From Theileria orientalis strain Shintoku (lineage: Eukaryota; Apicomplexa; Aconoidasida; Piroplasmida; Theileriidae), in contig NC_025261.1 in NCBI RefSeq assembly GCF_000740895.1, forward strand, positions 496,001 to 560,000: DNA of 64,000 bases, in the 5' to 3' direction. The position numbers and the translations under genes were made by a program. Positions within the stretch are counted from its first letter, which is position 1; the number at the start of each line of letters is the position of its first letter. The notes below the pieces were generated by a model, which searched no databases, was not told the origin of the DNA, and saw only the letters and a list, made by a program, of their open reading frames with translations. Positions 1 to 11,344 of this stretch are shown here, in pieces.

Positions 1-2368
1 GACACTATGTGTGCCATTTGTGAGCACGCCTAAACCAATTTTATTATACGGCTTTCACTATACTATCACTCCAATTACTACATACTGGTACCTGCCCATA
101 CTTAACCAACTACTTTAGTTATACTCACCTCGCTCAGTGTAGTATTATATCCGTGTATATACAATACTACTGTCTCTGAGATTAAGTCGCTCTTCGTCGA
201 TGGCCTTACTCTACACCATCCGTTTGCCACTATTTTATGGTTATACATTTGCTGTTTATTCTCCCACTCATCTTCGTCTCTTATCAGCATCGAGATTTTA
301 CTTTTAATTTGTTTGTTGCTACTTTCCTGTGCCTCTTTCGCGTCGTTGTGTTTCTGTGAAATAAATCTTGTTGTGAACGCTTTATACAGCGGCAACTCTG
401 ACTTCTTCGGCTGACTTGTTCTCTGCAGTGCCGGCATGCTTTTACTCTTCCCTTGGTACTTAACCAACTTGATAACCAACTCGTCCGGCGTGATGTTACT
501 TTTTTCTCCTGGTCTTACTCTATGCCCTTCTATCTTCAGTGAATCTGTCAGCTTATCCACGTATATACTCATGTGACTCTGATCGCTCGGCTTATTCAAG
601 TGAAACTGTCTTTTAAGCATTCCTATACACCACTGTGGCGATGATCCCATTATATTTTCAAAACTTCTTTGAAGCAAAAAGAAGACGTCGCACTTGTTCT
701 TATTCGATGTTTCTTTAAATTTGCGGTACTGAATATATTTTATTTTATTGTTTTTTATACAACTCATATACTCTCACACACATACGACTAATTACTTATG
801 CTTTTACTACTAAATATCTGTCCTTGTATACGTATGTGCATTGGTGCCCATATATCTGTATATGTCATCGTATTAACGTTCCTATTTCTGCTCCGTATCT
901 CGCTTACCTCTGGGTTGAAGAAGTATGTTCTTGGCATTTGTCTGAAGAAGTATCCTGAGATTGAGCACTCCGTTGAGGAGACTCCGTAGCGCCTTTTCCC
1001 CTTTGCCAGGTGCGTACCCGTCATGAATGCCACTCGGTTATTCACGAAGATCGAGCCCGAGCCTATTTCCTGCGACGTGAAGGGGCCCACTGGGTACCCG
1101 TGCCACCAGTATCCGTGCAGACGCTCTCCGTATATGTGGTCCTCCAGCCACTCGCCGTAGCCGTGAGGCAGGTTGTTCGAGTCTATTTTCCCGTAGTACC
1201 TCATCTGGTGCCCGAATAGCGGCGTGTCTACATTTTTTATTAACATATACTCCTTACCTCTGCTCTTCGAGAACTCCTTCCTTGGGTTCATCTTCTTTTT
1301 TATGTACATCACCAGTCTGTAGAGTGTTCTGTAGATGCACATGAAGAATCCGCACGAGCGCGTCTCCCAGATCGATGTGTAGTCGTTGTACCTGCTGACT
1401 GTTATGTTCATCTTCCTTTTCGTCATCGTCCTTTTCAGCAGTTGGAAGTGCTCCGTGCACGGGAAGAACTTCCCGTTAAGCGCCAGTATCGGCACAAAGT
1501 ATATGAACGCCCTCGTGAGTGATATGAGGAATATTTGCACTGACGCGTACGAGATCAGGAGCGGCCACACGTACTTCTCTATGTTCGCTATGTTCCTCAT
1601 GACGATAAGCACTATGAGCGTTATGAACATGAACATGTACGACAGGATCACTGGCAGTCTCAGCGGCAGCTTCAGCTGTATCTTCGCCAGCAGGAAGGCT
1701 GCTCCCAGGAACGCGAGCGACGACACGTAGGCCATTGCTCCTCTCTTCACTTGTATGCTCACCACGTAGTACTGGTCGAACTTTCTGAATACTATGAACG
1801 GCACCAGCGCCAGCACTGAGCAGAACAGGCAGATAAGTAGCGCCTTCTTGTTCGACACCGGCTTTCTTATCCCGTTGAACCTTCTTGAAAACCTTCGGTA
1901 GTCCATGAACCTTATCGTTTGATAAATCATCATTTCTTTTAAATCTACTGGCTCACTTTTTTCTTCGTCCGATTCTTCCATCGGCGACTCGTTTTCATCG
2001 CACTCGCTGATTGACGTGCTCGTTTCAGACACATCATCTGTGTAGTCCACCTGTTCTTCATTTAAAGGTTCTGTTGAGTCCGGGTGCTGTAAGAACGGCT
2101 TCTCTACTATCTCCTTTAACTTTAAAATAGTCTTAAAATCCAACAAATTGATCGTGTGTCTTTTATTATGAAAATTTTTATCAACATGATTTTGAATTTG
2201 CGATCCGGGCTCTAAATTTCCGTTTTTTAGTATATTCACTTCTTCGTTGACTGATGACTGTTTAGATCGTGAGCTGATTATGTTTTCGAGGCTATCTTTA
2301 TGACACAGCCATAGTGATTCCGTTCTTTCCAACTCGGAAATTTCACCGGAGTTATAGCTGGAGCCCAT
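1..2368 (-). CDS. Multi-pass membrane protein with MORN repeats and DUF900-type alpha/beta hydrolase (3' end cut by window)
   Basis: The main exon (2368 to 796) encodes an acidic cytosolic N-terminus, about four hydrophobic segments (roughly residues 175-300) and a MORN-like stretch near the end (YYGKID..GYGEW..YGERLHGYWWHGYPVG). A 23-base intron (795-773) joins it in frame to a second exon (772-129). That exon ends in VVLYIHGYNTTLSE, the oxyanion-hole strand typical of DUF900 (PF05990) alpha/beta hydrolases. A further intron (about 128-30) leads to a last visible exon (29-1) continuing ACSQMAHIV, which fits the family. The catalytic Ser, Asp and His lie beyond the left edge, so activity cannot be judged. 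The start is the first in-frame ATG; an upstream TTG frame was ignored. MORN repeats suggest membrane tethering; the substrate is unknown. Confidence 0.7.
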
Positions 2369-2878
2369 TCTATAGTACAAAAAGGTTAAGAACTGTTATT
2401 TTAAATGTATTATTGAACCATTATTGATTTTTATTTCAAAATCATTTAATTTGCTTTAACATATCTCTCTTTGGCTTATTTCTGCAAAGCTGATAGAATC
2501 CGCATCTTTATCTATTAAAAAATAGAATTTCCAAAATTTTAAATCAAATATGCAGAGTGCTATTCTATAATTTACATTAAACATTGAGATAACTATGTAT
2601 ATATTCTGACCACTATGTTCGACCTCGTGGTATATACAATAAATTAATTTTTTATTAACACATTGTTTTCAAACTTTTTATTTTTTTATTTTTATAACAT
2701 TTCTCTTCTTTTTTGTGTTTTGTGCTTTTATAGTTTCTGGATTTCACTTTTATTCTTATCTATTATTCTCTATGCGAATCAGTGGTAAACATTTAACAAA
2801 TATTTCTCACTTTTAAAAATCACGTAAATACACCTAAATCTAAATTATTTTTTCCTTTTAGGGTTCTTTTAGCCTGAT
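2369..2878. other. A/T-rich intergenic region
   Basis: About 510 bases between the start of the MORN/hydrolase gene and the 3' end of the next minus-strand gene. It is very A/T rich with T runs. No coding frame, RNA gene or repeat was recognised. It should hold the promoter of the MORN/hydrolase gene. Confidence 0.6.
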
Positions 2879-4168
2879 TCACTTTACATATTTGAGGATA
2901 TACTTGAATAACAGCACACTAAATATTATCAGAATGGGCACTGTTATTGCGAACTTGTTGACTATTTGAACCAGATGGTGGCTTTTATCTAGTTTGGACA
3001 CATGGGATTCGACCACGATACTCTCTTTGTAATCCAGTATTTGTTTCCTTTCTCCCTCTGGAAACAAATTGTGGAGACTAAATCCTGTAGATTTTGCCAT
3101 CACCTCTAAAATGTAAAAACTGCCTAAAGTTCCTATACTTCTAGGGTCTTTTAGTTTATACAATGATTCCATGTAGTTTCCTAGAGAATACAGCGCCAAC
3201 TCTAAGTTGTCTTGGCAGTGTGCCAACACATCTTGTACTACTTTATAAAACTCCCTGTTTGTTGTTATAACTGATAATGGTATGTGCATTTCCATTTTCT
3301 CATCTTTATCACCATCGACTGGCATCGGTATAAATGGTTCAACTTTACTCGTTGCTACGCTAAAATATTTTGACAGATTCATCATCTTTACTATGACCTC
3401 TCTGTTGTTGAGAAAATGCCTGTACCTTCTAAATAATTTTGAAAAAACTTTGCAATACATATAAAATCTTAGTCTGTACATCTTCTCAAATTTGTTAAGA
3501 AACTTTAGTAAGTATGCTCTTTTCCTTAAAGGCCTGAAAAGGTAGTAGTCCAGAAACAACAGTAGTGATCTTGAGTACTCATTAGTTGAATCAGTTTCAT
3601 TTCCGTACAGCTCCATTAAAAACTTTTCATCAAATGATGTCGTGTGCGATGCCTTTGCCTCAATTACAATTTTAGGTAACCCCAAAATCTTGTTGGCTTT
3701 ATCTTTAATCTGTGTAAGCCCTGATTTGGGCTCTTCAGCTCTTAGTTCTGCAGTAATATGTTCTCTTAAATGATCATAATACTCGTTATACTTAAGCTTA
3801 TAGTACAGGGGTGTAAATTTGGGTTCCTTGAGATAATTGTGTGTGTATAAATCTGATTGGTCCACCTCTTGTGGCACATCATTGTATATTACAGTGTTTG
3901 GGGATAGAACTGGCATAGAAAGTATCCAGGCATAGTATATGAGTTTATAGCGATTTGTTTTAATCTTATCTGGAGTATTGCTATGTGTTTTTAACAGACT
4001 TAATCTTGTACAATGGAATGCTCTATCGCCCTCCTCTAGTCTACATTTAGCCAGTTTCGACTCAATATAAGAACCTTCTATGCCAAATTCTTCATCGCTA
4101 TGAGAAATAGTTATTTTAGTCAATAAATATATGGAAAGAACGGCTTTTATCCGTGTTAATTTGACCAT
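2879..4168 (-). CDS. Conserved hypothetical protein with N-terminal signal sequence and C-terminal membrane anchor
   Basis: A single uninterrupted exon of about 429 codons. The N-terminus (MVKLTRIKAVLSIYLLTKI) is a probable signal peptide or signal anchor. The last ~25 residues (ITVPILIIFSVLLFKYILKY) form a transmembrane helix followed by a short basic tail. The middle is charged and helix-rich with many Tyr/Arg/Leu residues (around residues 215-270), and I recognise no family. Type I topology with a lumenal or surface body is the likely arrangement. The start is the ATG at 4168, because the frame above it opens only with GTG. It is probably a piroplasm-specific protein. Confidence 0.65.
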   Translation of the reverse strand: MVKLTRIKAVLSIYLLTKITISHSDEEFGIEGSYIESKLAKCRLEEGDRAFHCTRLSLLKTHSNTPDKIKTNRYKLIYYAWILSMPVLSPNTVIYNDVPQEVDQSDLYTHNYLKEPKFTPLYYKLKYNEYYDHLREHITAELRAEEPKSGLTQIKDKANKILGLPKIVIEAKASHTTSFDEKFLMELYGNETDSTNEYSRSLLLFLDYYLFRPLRKRAYLLKFLNKFEKMYRLRFYMYCKVFSKLFRRYRHFLNNREVIVKMMNLSKYFSVATSKVEPFIPMPVDGDKDEKMEMHIPLSVITTNREFYKVVQDVLAHCQDNLELALYSLGNYMESLYKLKDPRSIGTLGSFYILEVMAKSTGFSLHNLFPEGERKQILDYKESIVVESHVSKLDKSHHLVQIVNKFAITVPILIIFSVLLFKYILKYVK

Positions 4169-4312
4169 CACTTATAATCAATTCAATTGAAGTAGAATTG
4201 TTGTAATTCCATCAATAATATTAATAATATTATTACACATCTATTGGCTGTTTAATTTGTTGGTTTATAACGTAATAGTTATTGAATAATAATTATTTGT
4301 GATCATGATTAT

Positions 4313-6230
4313 TCACTCGTGTGTAGTTGGCGTTGTGAGGCTCTCAAAGTCCAGGTTCACCTTCCCGTCCACCTTAGGGGCCGCTTCGTACTTCATTTTC
4401 ACGTTTTTCAGCAGAGCCCTTTCCGTTTCCGCGATCTCCTCGTCCGACAGCACTCCGACAAATCTTGGCTTCGCTATGTATCTGTAGTGGTTGTACATCT
4501 CGATTGCCTTCTTCAGATCGTATGCGTCCGACGCTTCCTGGTCGCTTTTGTATAGGTGTTTGTTCTGCTTTAACCACTTCTTCTTTTCCACGAACCACTT
4601 CAGCTTGAACATTTCTCCTCTTTTGTTGTGGTTGTGTATGTTTATGTCGAAGTTTTCCTCCTGTCCTTCCACTGTCGTCGCTATGTTACTCTAAACTGGA
4701 TTGCGCACATCTTTTACTTACCACCTTCACCTTCGAATCTTCTCTTGGCGTTCCCATGTTGATTATGATCTCTCTTGACTTTTGTTCTTCAGTCAGCTCC
4801 TTTTCGTAATCTATTTTGTATTCTTCTATCTTATTTATTTCCTCCAGTTCGTCTGATATGTTGACGTCGCTTCCTTTTCCGAAGTAGAAGTAGTTCATTT
4901 CGTTCAATAGTGCCAGGTGGTTCTTCTTTAGGGTAATGTTGACTCTTCCGTCCTCGGCCTCGGTGTAGTCGAAGAACTGACTCTTGCTTATTTTCAAAAT
5001 CGGTTTTGAGGGCCCCTTCCACCCTTTGACCTGCTTCATAAAATCCGGTACATCCGGGTATATCAGTCTCCTTCCCAGTACTATTGCGTCGTATCCTGCA
5101 AGCGCCAACTGATGCACTTGATCCATTGTCATGATTCCTCCAGCTGCTATTGCTGTCACATTTTCTGGCAGTGCCTCCTTAACTTCTAGTGCTCTGGTCG
5201 GATATAAAACATTCTTTATTCTGTCCCATTGGTTTACCTATGAAATAATCATATCTCCGCACATATCAACAGACTTATCTAAATATTTGTTGCCATACCA
5301 TGATGTGTGTAAATCCCATGTCTATTGACTTTAGTGCTTCGGCCACCGTATGCACCTCTGCTATTGCCTCTATTCCCATTGTAACGCAGGTGCCTAAAAG
5401 ATCTCCCAGGACCTTTCCCAGAATTGCTGCGTTCAATATCACTCCATCTGCTCTCAACTCAGCTGCTTGTGCAATCTATGGTTTCCTTTACACCTAAACA
5501 AATACCTGGATTGGGTGTAGTATGATATCTTTCATAACTATAGCTGGCCTCTCCCTCCTTCCTAACTTCCTCAACTCCAAAAACGTCTTATATAGGTCGT
5601 TAATGTGCCCTCCGTAGTTAACCTCGTCCGTGTTGACAAAGATTATGTCAAACCCTTATTACCATATTATCTTTACAGACTTACCGACTGACGCCATACT
5701 CAGGCCCACTTCCCCTGCGTTCGAGTACGACAAGACATTATTATCACAGGTCGGATTGTGTGTCGGCGTTCTCCTCTTCATATCCGCTATCACTGATAGT
5801 TTGTGATGTTTTTGATTACTGTTTCTTCTGAGCATGTCCGACAGCTTCAAATTAGAAGTACATTGTAGGAAGTTTAAACGGAGCTAAAGAATATTAAATT
5901 GATCAAACTAACCTGTAGATTGTCGTTGGGATCACTGTGACCTTCTATCAACTTATCCACTTCCGAGTACTTGTCGGTTATCATTTTATAAAACCGTTCC
6001 TCGGCCACGTACGATACTCTCGAATCTCTCGAAGAGAGTTTATTATTGCGATATAATGAGCAGTCTTCCTTACTGGAAACAGTGTTAAATTGCGGTGAAA
6101 CAAATGAAAATGATGTGTTTTTTCCATTTTTTAGAGTTGCGATAGGATTAATTGGAGGACTAATAATACATAACAAATGTGTGATATGGTACAGTAGATT
6201 AACAGGAAAAGTTATAGTCAGAATATTCAT
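4313..6230 (-). CDS. Indole-3-glycerol-phosphate-synthase-like TIM-barrel protein with C-terminal extension
   Basis: At least six exons splice into one frame. After a hydrophobic N-terminus (MNILTITFPVNLLYHITHL, possibly a targeting signal) comes an IGPS-like barrel. It has IADMKRRTPT near 5790 (family IAE-K-SPS), VNTDEVNYGG, IVMKDIILHPIQ near 5530 (catalytic Lys strand), IEAIAEVHTVAEAL near 5350, an IMV/NQWDR strand split by an intron, and TAIAAGGIMTMDQV near 5145 (family AESGI). A roughly 215-residue Lys/Glu-rich C-terminal extension follows, joined across an intron near 4720-4689. IGPS catalyses the ring closure in tryptophan synthesis, but here the first catalytic Glu is Asp and the last is Ala, so the reaction may differ or be lost. 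The start is the first ATG; the frame above it begins with GTG. Confidence 0.7.
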
Positions 6231-6605
6231 AGAAATCTTTGAATTACAATTGTATGGATACACATTTGAATAAGATAATTTAAAAAGTAAAAATTTTTAA
6301 GTAATAAAAATGCGAAATATTTGGTTTAGGATTCCTATATAAAAACAACCAGAATGTGGCAAATATTATCTATAATACATTAATATATAGAACTAGATTA
6401 TTTTAAGGAAATTTTAATTTTATTTAAATGTAAATTTATTTGTGTTATGTGACAATTCCCCATTCGTGCAATTTACTTGAAATTTTACTATTTGTTTATA
6501 TTTTTTGTAAATAAGTTTATACTACTTTGTGATAATAACTGGTTTTTGAATGAATAACACCTTCTTTAATAATTTATATTGACTTAAACGCTCGTTTTTC
6601 GTTTG
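6231..6605. other. Bidirectional A/T-rich promoter region
   Basis: This lies between two divergent genes, the IGPS-like gene (minus) and PLAA/Doa1 (plus). It is strongly A/T rich with poly-A/T tracts. It presumably contains both promoters; no specific motif can be assigned. Confidence 0.5.
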
Positions 6606-8908
6606 ATGGATTCTGAAGGAATCTCCGAGAATAATCTCACCCCTTTCAATTCATCGTATCAATTACATAGGGAATTGTATGAACATGAGAAGGGCGTGAG
6701 GTGTGGATGTAATATTGACGCAAAGTACCTTTCTCTGCTCGATACGGACAAAGCTTATGCCGACGGCTCCTATGAATACGAGTATCTGGTGACCGGAGGA
6801 GTGAATGGGGACCTGGTCGTCTGTAAATTGACGAAGTGCGGAGAGTATAAGGCGGTGTCAAGGTTCATGGCGCACGTTAACACAGTAATGTGTGTGTGTC
6901 CGTCAGTACTGCTGAACGACTACATCGATGTGTCGTTCTTAGAGTCCTCCTCGAACACGGAGTTGACGCTGGTAGAGGTTAAGATGTGCATATATACCTG
7001 CGGAAGGGACAAACTGATACACAGATACAACCTTGCGGGCAAAAAGCTGCTGACTCTGGAGGTTAGTTTAAGCACAGTCACGGTTCCTAGGGCCACGACG
7101 ATGTCGTGTGCAGCCTGCACGAGCTTTCGGACCCGTCGAAGCTAGTGAGTGGGAGCTGGGATGGAACAGCAATTGTCTGGGATGTGCTCTCAGGCACCCA
7201 GGAGTATCGCATTAAATCGGACCAGTACAAGTATTCAGGTACGCAACCAGAATAACACGTTCCCTCAGTCTATGTAAACAGTCTCCCCAGCGGAGAAATA
7301 GTGACCGCAATGCAGAACGGAGACGTGTGCTTGTGGAAGGGAAATCAGCTAGTGACGAGCAAGAGTAGGTTACAACGGTTGATAGACGCAATTAGAACTG
7401 CACTCTGACGCCGTGAGGGCAGTGAGCGTGGGAGAAAAATATCTGACGTGCTCAAACGACTGCACAATTAAAGTTAACTCAAACAACTTGGAAACAATTT
7501 TTACAATTGATAGACACGAGGGGTTTGTATACGGTGAGTATACTGCTGGGCGAGTTAAACGATTGACACGCCTCAACAGTCGGCAATTAACACGTGGTTG
7601 TAGACGTCAAGCACTCTCGATTCTTTGAAGTGGCATTCAGCGGATCGGAGGATAAAACGGCGCGAGTGTGGAGCACAGTCAACGGACACCTGCTGCAAAC
7701 AATAAATCTGGAGTCGTCAGTATGGCAGGTAGGCTATCAGCGTTTTAACAACGCCCAGGTGGTTGAAACGCAGTACAATGGAATTGCAACAATTGAGCTG
7801 AGCGGCAAGGTGACGCTTTGGTCCCTGAGGCCGGGGAGAGTGGAGGAGAACTACGTGCCTAAACTAGTAAGTTCGGCGCTGCGGTGATTAGCACAATTTA
7901 GTCGCAACAGTCGACACTCAACGCAAGAGTTGAGCCGCAGAGGCCGGAGAACATACTGGACATGAACCTGTTTAAAAAATTCAACAGCGAGAAGGCGAAG
8001 GAGCTCATCTTGAAGTATAACGAGGAAAAAAACGTAAGTCGCAGTGTTTTAGTGTCCTTTAGACGCTGGTGGACAGGGAGGTGCTCTACTTTGAGGAGTT
8101 GTTCGAGAAGGGCGTGGCGAATCTGAGAGACGGGTACGTTGCACATTTGTGCGCGCATCTTCGTGTTACTGAACGCCAATTAGGTACGACTTCACCTGGG
8201 TGCTGAAGATGTTGGAATGGCCGGAGGCGGAGCGGCTGCCGGTGTTCGACCTGATCAAGGCGGCGAGTCTGCACATGGTCACCGAGAAGCTGTTCAAGGT
8301 CAGAAACAACGGGTAAGTGGAGGGCCTGACGACTGTGGCTTTAGATCGAGGATACTGTTCTCGGCAAACGAGGTCCTCAAGAACACCGACAACCCGCAGC
8401 TGATATCGGTGTCGCTGCAGATGTTCTCAAACCTGCTGCACCCTTCAATATCGAGGAGCGTCATGTTCAGGCAGCACGAATCGGTAAGGCGTCACGTCCA
8501 CATGGCCTTTAGATCTTCGAGGCGGTCGCCGCGGTCACGAGGGTCAACTCGAAGCTGGCGCAGCAGTCCCTATCGGTCTTCTGCCAGAACTTCGCAATAG
8601 CGTCCGTGCACAACAGGGAAAGCAGGGTCATCGGGCCGCTGGTGCAGTGCCTCTGCGGGTCGGTGAGCGTCTGCCTCGAGGTCCTGGACTCCGAGGACCT
8701 GTCCTGGGTGGGCGCGGTGAGCCTGAAGCACTTCAAGACCATGGAGCTTCTGCTGGACAACTTCACGGTGCCCACCATGGAGCACTCCTTCAAGCACGGC
8801 CTGAACGCTCAGATGGAGTTGGTAGCGAATAAGTTGCATGAGAAGAAGATTATGGATGCAGGCAGCAGTGGATCGGTTAAATTTGTACTCGACAGCCTGA
8901 AAACGTAG
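6606..8908 (+). CDS. PLAA/Doa1/Ufd3-like ubiquitin-binding WD40-PUL protein
   Basis: A multi-exon gene with about ten short introns. The N-terminal half is a WD40 propeller, with repeats such as [56 protein letters not shown] and [12 protein letters not shown]. From about 8200 a helical PUL-type domain follows ([23 protein letters not shown] ... [11 protein letters not shown]). Doa1/PLAA binds Cdc48/p97 through PUL and ubiquitin through WD40 and PFU, acting in ubiquitin recycling and organelle quality control. Only about 60-70 residues separate the propeller from PUL, so a recognisable PFU domain seems absent. The start is ATG at 6606. Its 3' end converges on the bL9 gene. Confidence 0.85.
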
Positions 8909-9156
8909 CTTCCACAGTCCCAGCGGTGCCTTTGTTCGATTTGGTTCATTAAAGCTTAATCTTAGTGTGCGATGATTTAAGCTGCATTAGTCCGAATTCT
9001 GAGCCAGGTAGATGTCGAAGCTGCCATCGTCTTGTTGAACCCTAAGCATCATTAGTCATAGGAAACGAGTAAAATAAGCAGAATGAGTAGAGTAATCAGA
9101 CGGTTGCAATGAATGTGTTATAAATACATAGTTGAGTGAATAAGTAGTATGCGTAA

Positions 9157-9907
9157 CTAGGTGATTGCCAGGGTAGCTGTAATAACTGGGAAGAGTAAGA
9201 GGTACTTTAGCTGGAGGGGCACTAGTTCCAGTGTGAATTTAAATTCGTTTTCCGGGTCCTCAACCAGTGGAAACTTGACCAGGAAGACATATTCGCCGGC
9301 TTCAGTGAATTTGACGTACTCGTAGTCCCCGAAGGGGCAGAGAGGTGAGTCGGAACCCCGTTTCCGTACTTCAACGATTTGGTACGGAAGGATGTCGATG
9401 TTGTGCTTTTTCGAAAACTCGTCCAAGACGTTGTACAGCGATACGGGAGAAGTGAGTCGGTTGCGATCGCTCGAGAAAGTATTCACGTTTAGGGTCAGTG
9501 CGTAGCCCGCCAGCTGGCCGCTGAAGAGAATGTTCTCTGGTCTCGAGTCCAGTATGGACTGACTTTCGTCCGGTTTGAGCTTGAGATCTGGGAATTGTGA
9601 GTCGATGTAGGCTGAACTAACCTTTTCTCGATTGAACGAACTCGCTCGATTCCTTGCAGTATTGATCTATGTTGTACCAGTTGGCGTAGCAGGCCACGCC
9701 CTTTGGAATTAGGTGGTAGTTTGCATAGCCCCTCGAGGTCTCGACTATATCCCCGGTTTTGCCGAGCCTTTCAGAGTCCCTTAGCAGTATTACGCTGATC
9801 TTCTTCGTGTCGACCCTAGGGTACCAAGTCCTCCTGGAAATGGTACCCCTGGTTGGGAGGATCTTAAATCTTTTGAAAATGTAGATGTGATTGTAGTTTT
9901 TTATCAT
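9157..9907 (-). CDS. Organellar 50S ribosomal protein bL9
   Basis: Two exons joined by an intron of about 35 bases (around 9625-9591), in frame. Exon 1 carries the bL9 N-domain signature: ISVILLRDSERLGKTGDIV then RGYANYHLIPKG. It is preceded by a ~35-residue basic leader (IFKRFKILPTRGTISRRTW) that looks like an organellar presequence. Exon 2 has a C-domain-like region (LTSPVSLYNVLDEFSKKHNI ... FGDYEYVKF..GEYVFLVKF). bL9 is a bacterial-type protein, so the product should act in the mitochondrial or apicoplast ribosome; the leader favours the mitochondrion but cannot settle it. Start ATG at 9907. Confidence 0.85.
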
Positions 9908-10026
9908 TAAAAATGGTTAATCATGAATTCTTGGATCATGGGCGCTTTTACACTACAACATCACTTTGAAAAGATTGTACACACTTTCACAAAATATTAA
10001 TGTTTATGCTTATAATTGTTTTTTAA

Positions 10027-11183
10027 ATGGTTTCAATTGGCTTAAATGTAACAAGTGTGTTTGTTTCACTCGTATTCTTTACAATATATACTAGTTTTTT
10101 CCTACACATTTCATGTGTATCTACATCGTTAAATCAAAAGTCCAAGGTATGATATGTGAATCGTAAAATTGCTTTAAATAATGTTTTAGGAACAGAGCAA
10201 GCAGTCTTCTAAATTTATGCCGTACACCCAGCCTTACTACAATCAGGCCTTCTTCAATCAGCAATACCCTTATTCCACGCCCGATTATTACACAAATTTC
10301 GATTCAAAAAATATGGTACTGCTATAATAGCAATCGTATTTATCTACTTTTATATTTTATTTTGTTTTAACTTAGATGTGTAGACCATTGAAGTTCTTCC
10401 GAACGATGACGAGGATGAGGATGGTATTTTGTCACACACTCAATATCTTTAGATGGATTCTTGAAATTTGGACTTTTGCGTGATGCCTACGGCTACGGAG
10501 ACTCCATTCAGGTACTTTACGAGACCTCTCAGTTTTAATTAGTCGTATTGAAAGTCCTTTCATTCTTGGTGGTACTGCCCACTCTATTCATAGTAGTTTA
10601 AAACCTCGTCCTGGCAAGATGGAGCTTAACTCGACTCTATACAACTGCAACTACACTACCAACATATATACTAAGTCTAAGAAGTGGAATACTGGGTTTC
10701 TCAGGGCTAAGTCTAATCACGGCTCAGTCACGTTAACTTTATACGAGGCTGATGAGAATACGAATTCTTGTGGAAAGGTCATTGATCGATTCGACGTTTT
10801 CAATGCGAAGACCACCGCTCTATCAGGGTTCGTTTCTTGATCTCATTTATGTGTTCAGGCGGGAGTTTATAACTGGCCGTAACCTCATTGACGTTCAAGA
10901 CTTTGTCGGTCAGAAGTACAGTAAGCCTGCTGGAGAGGCTCATGTTTCTAAACCTAAAATACGAGCCGGCTTGCAGAGGCCCTATAAGTCAAATGTGACT
11001 CCTTACAAGAGGCCGCAGAAGTGTTCTGATGTGGCTATTAAGCCTAGCCCACTGCCTTCATTCAATCCTACTTTCGAACCTAAACCGAACAATGTTTTCA
11101 GGCCTGAGCATGATCTGCCCACTTCAAACGTAAACGTCAGTGAAATTATAAAGAACATAGAATTAATGCTAGACGAAAATTAA
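10027..11183 (+). CDS. Secreted protein of unknown function, multi-exon
   Basis: The first exon opens with a hydrophobic signal peptide (MVSIGLNVTSVFVSLVFFTI ... FFLHISCVST). Several small exons follow: a Tyr/Gln/Asn-rich piece (PYTQPYYNQAFFNQQYPY), an acidic piece (PNDDEDED) and FGLLRDAYGYGDS. Larger exons then encode a probable beta-rich region with two Cys (YNCNYTTNIY, NTNSCGKVIDRF) and a Pro/Lys-rich C-terminus ending IKNIELMLDEN. The splice between about 10510 and 10600 could not be made to fit one frame confidently, so exon borders there are provisional. No FAINT or other known domain was recognised. Likely an exported or parasitophorous protein by its signal only. Confidence 0.6.
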
Positions 11184-11344
11184 TTTAAATGTAATAAACG
11201 TTATGCGTGTATTCATATTTGTATACACGCACACTTGATACATAACTATTTGTATATACACACTTGTATGTAATATGTACGTAACACCTACGTATATTTA
11301 CACATTTATACACACATACGTGTAAACACATGTATAGGGGTATA
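11184..11344. repeat. Alternating purine/pyrimidine run between convergent genes
   Basis: The gap between two convergent 3' ends is filled with runs of alternating TA, CA, TG and CG steps (for example cacatacgtgtaaacacatg). The same style recurs in other convergent gaps of the window. Confidence 0.6.
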
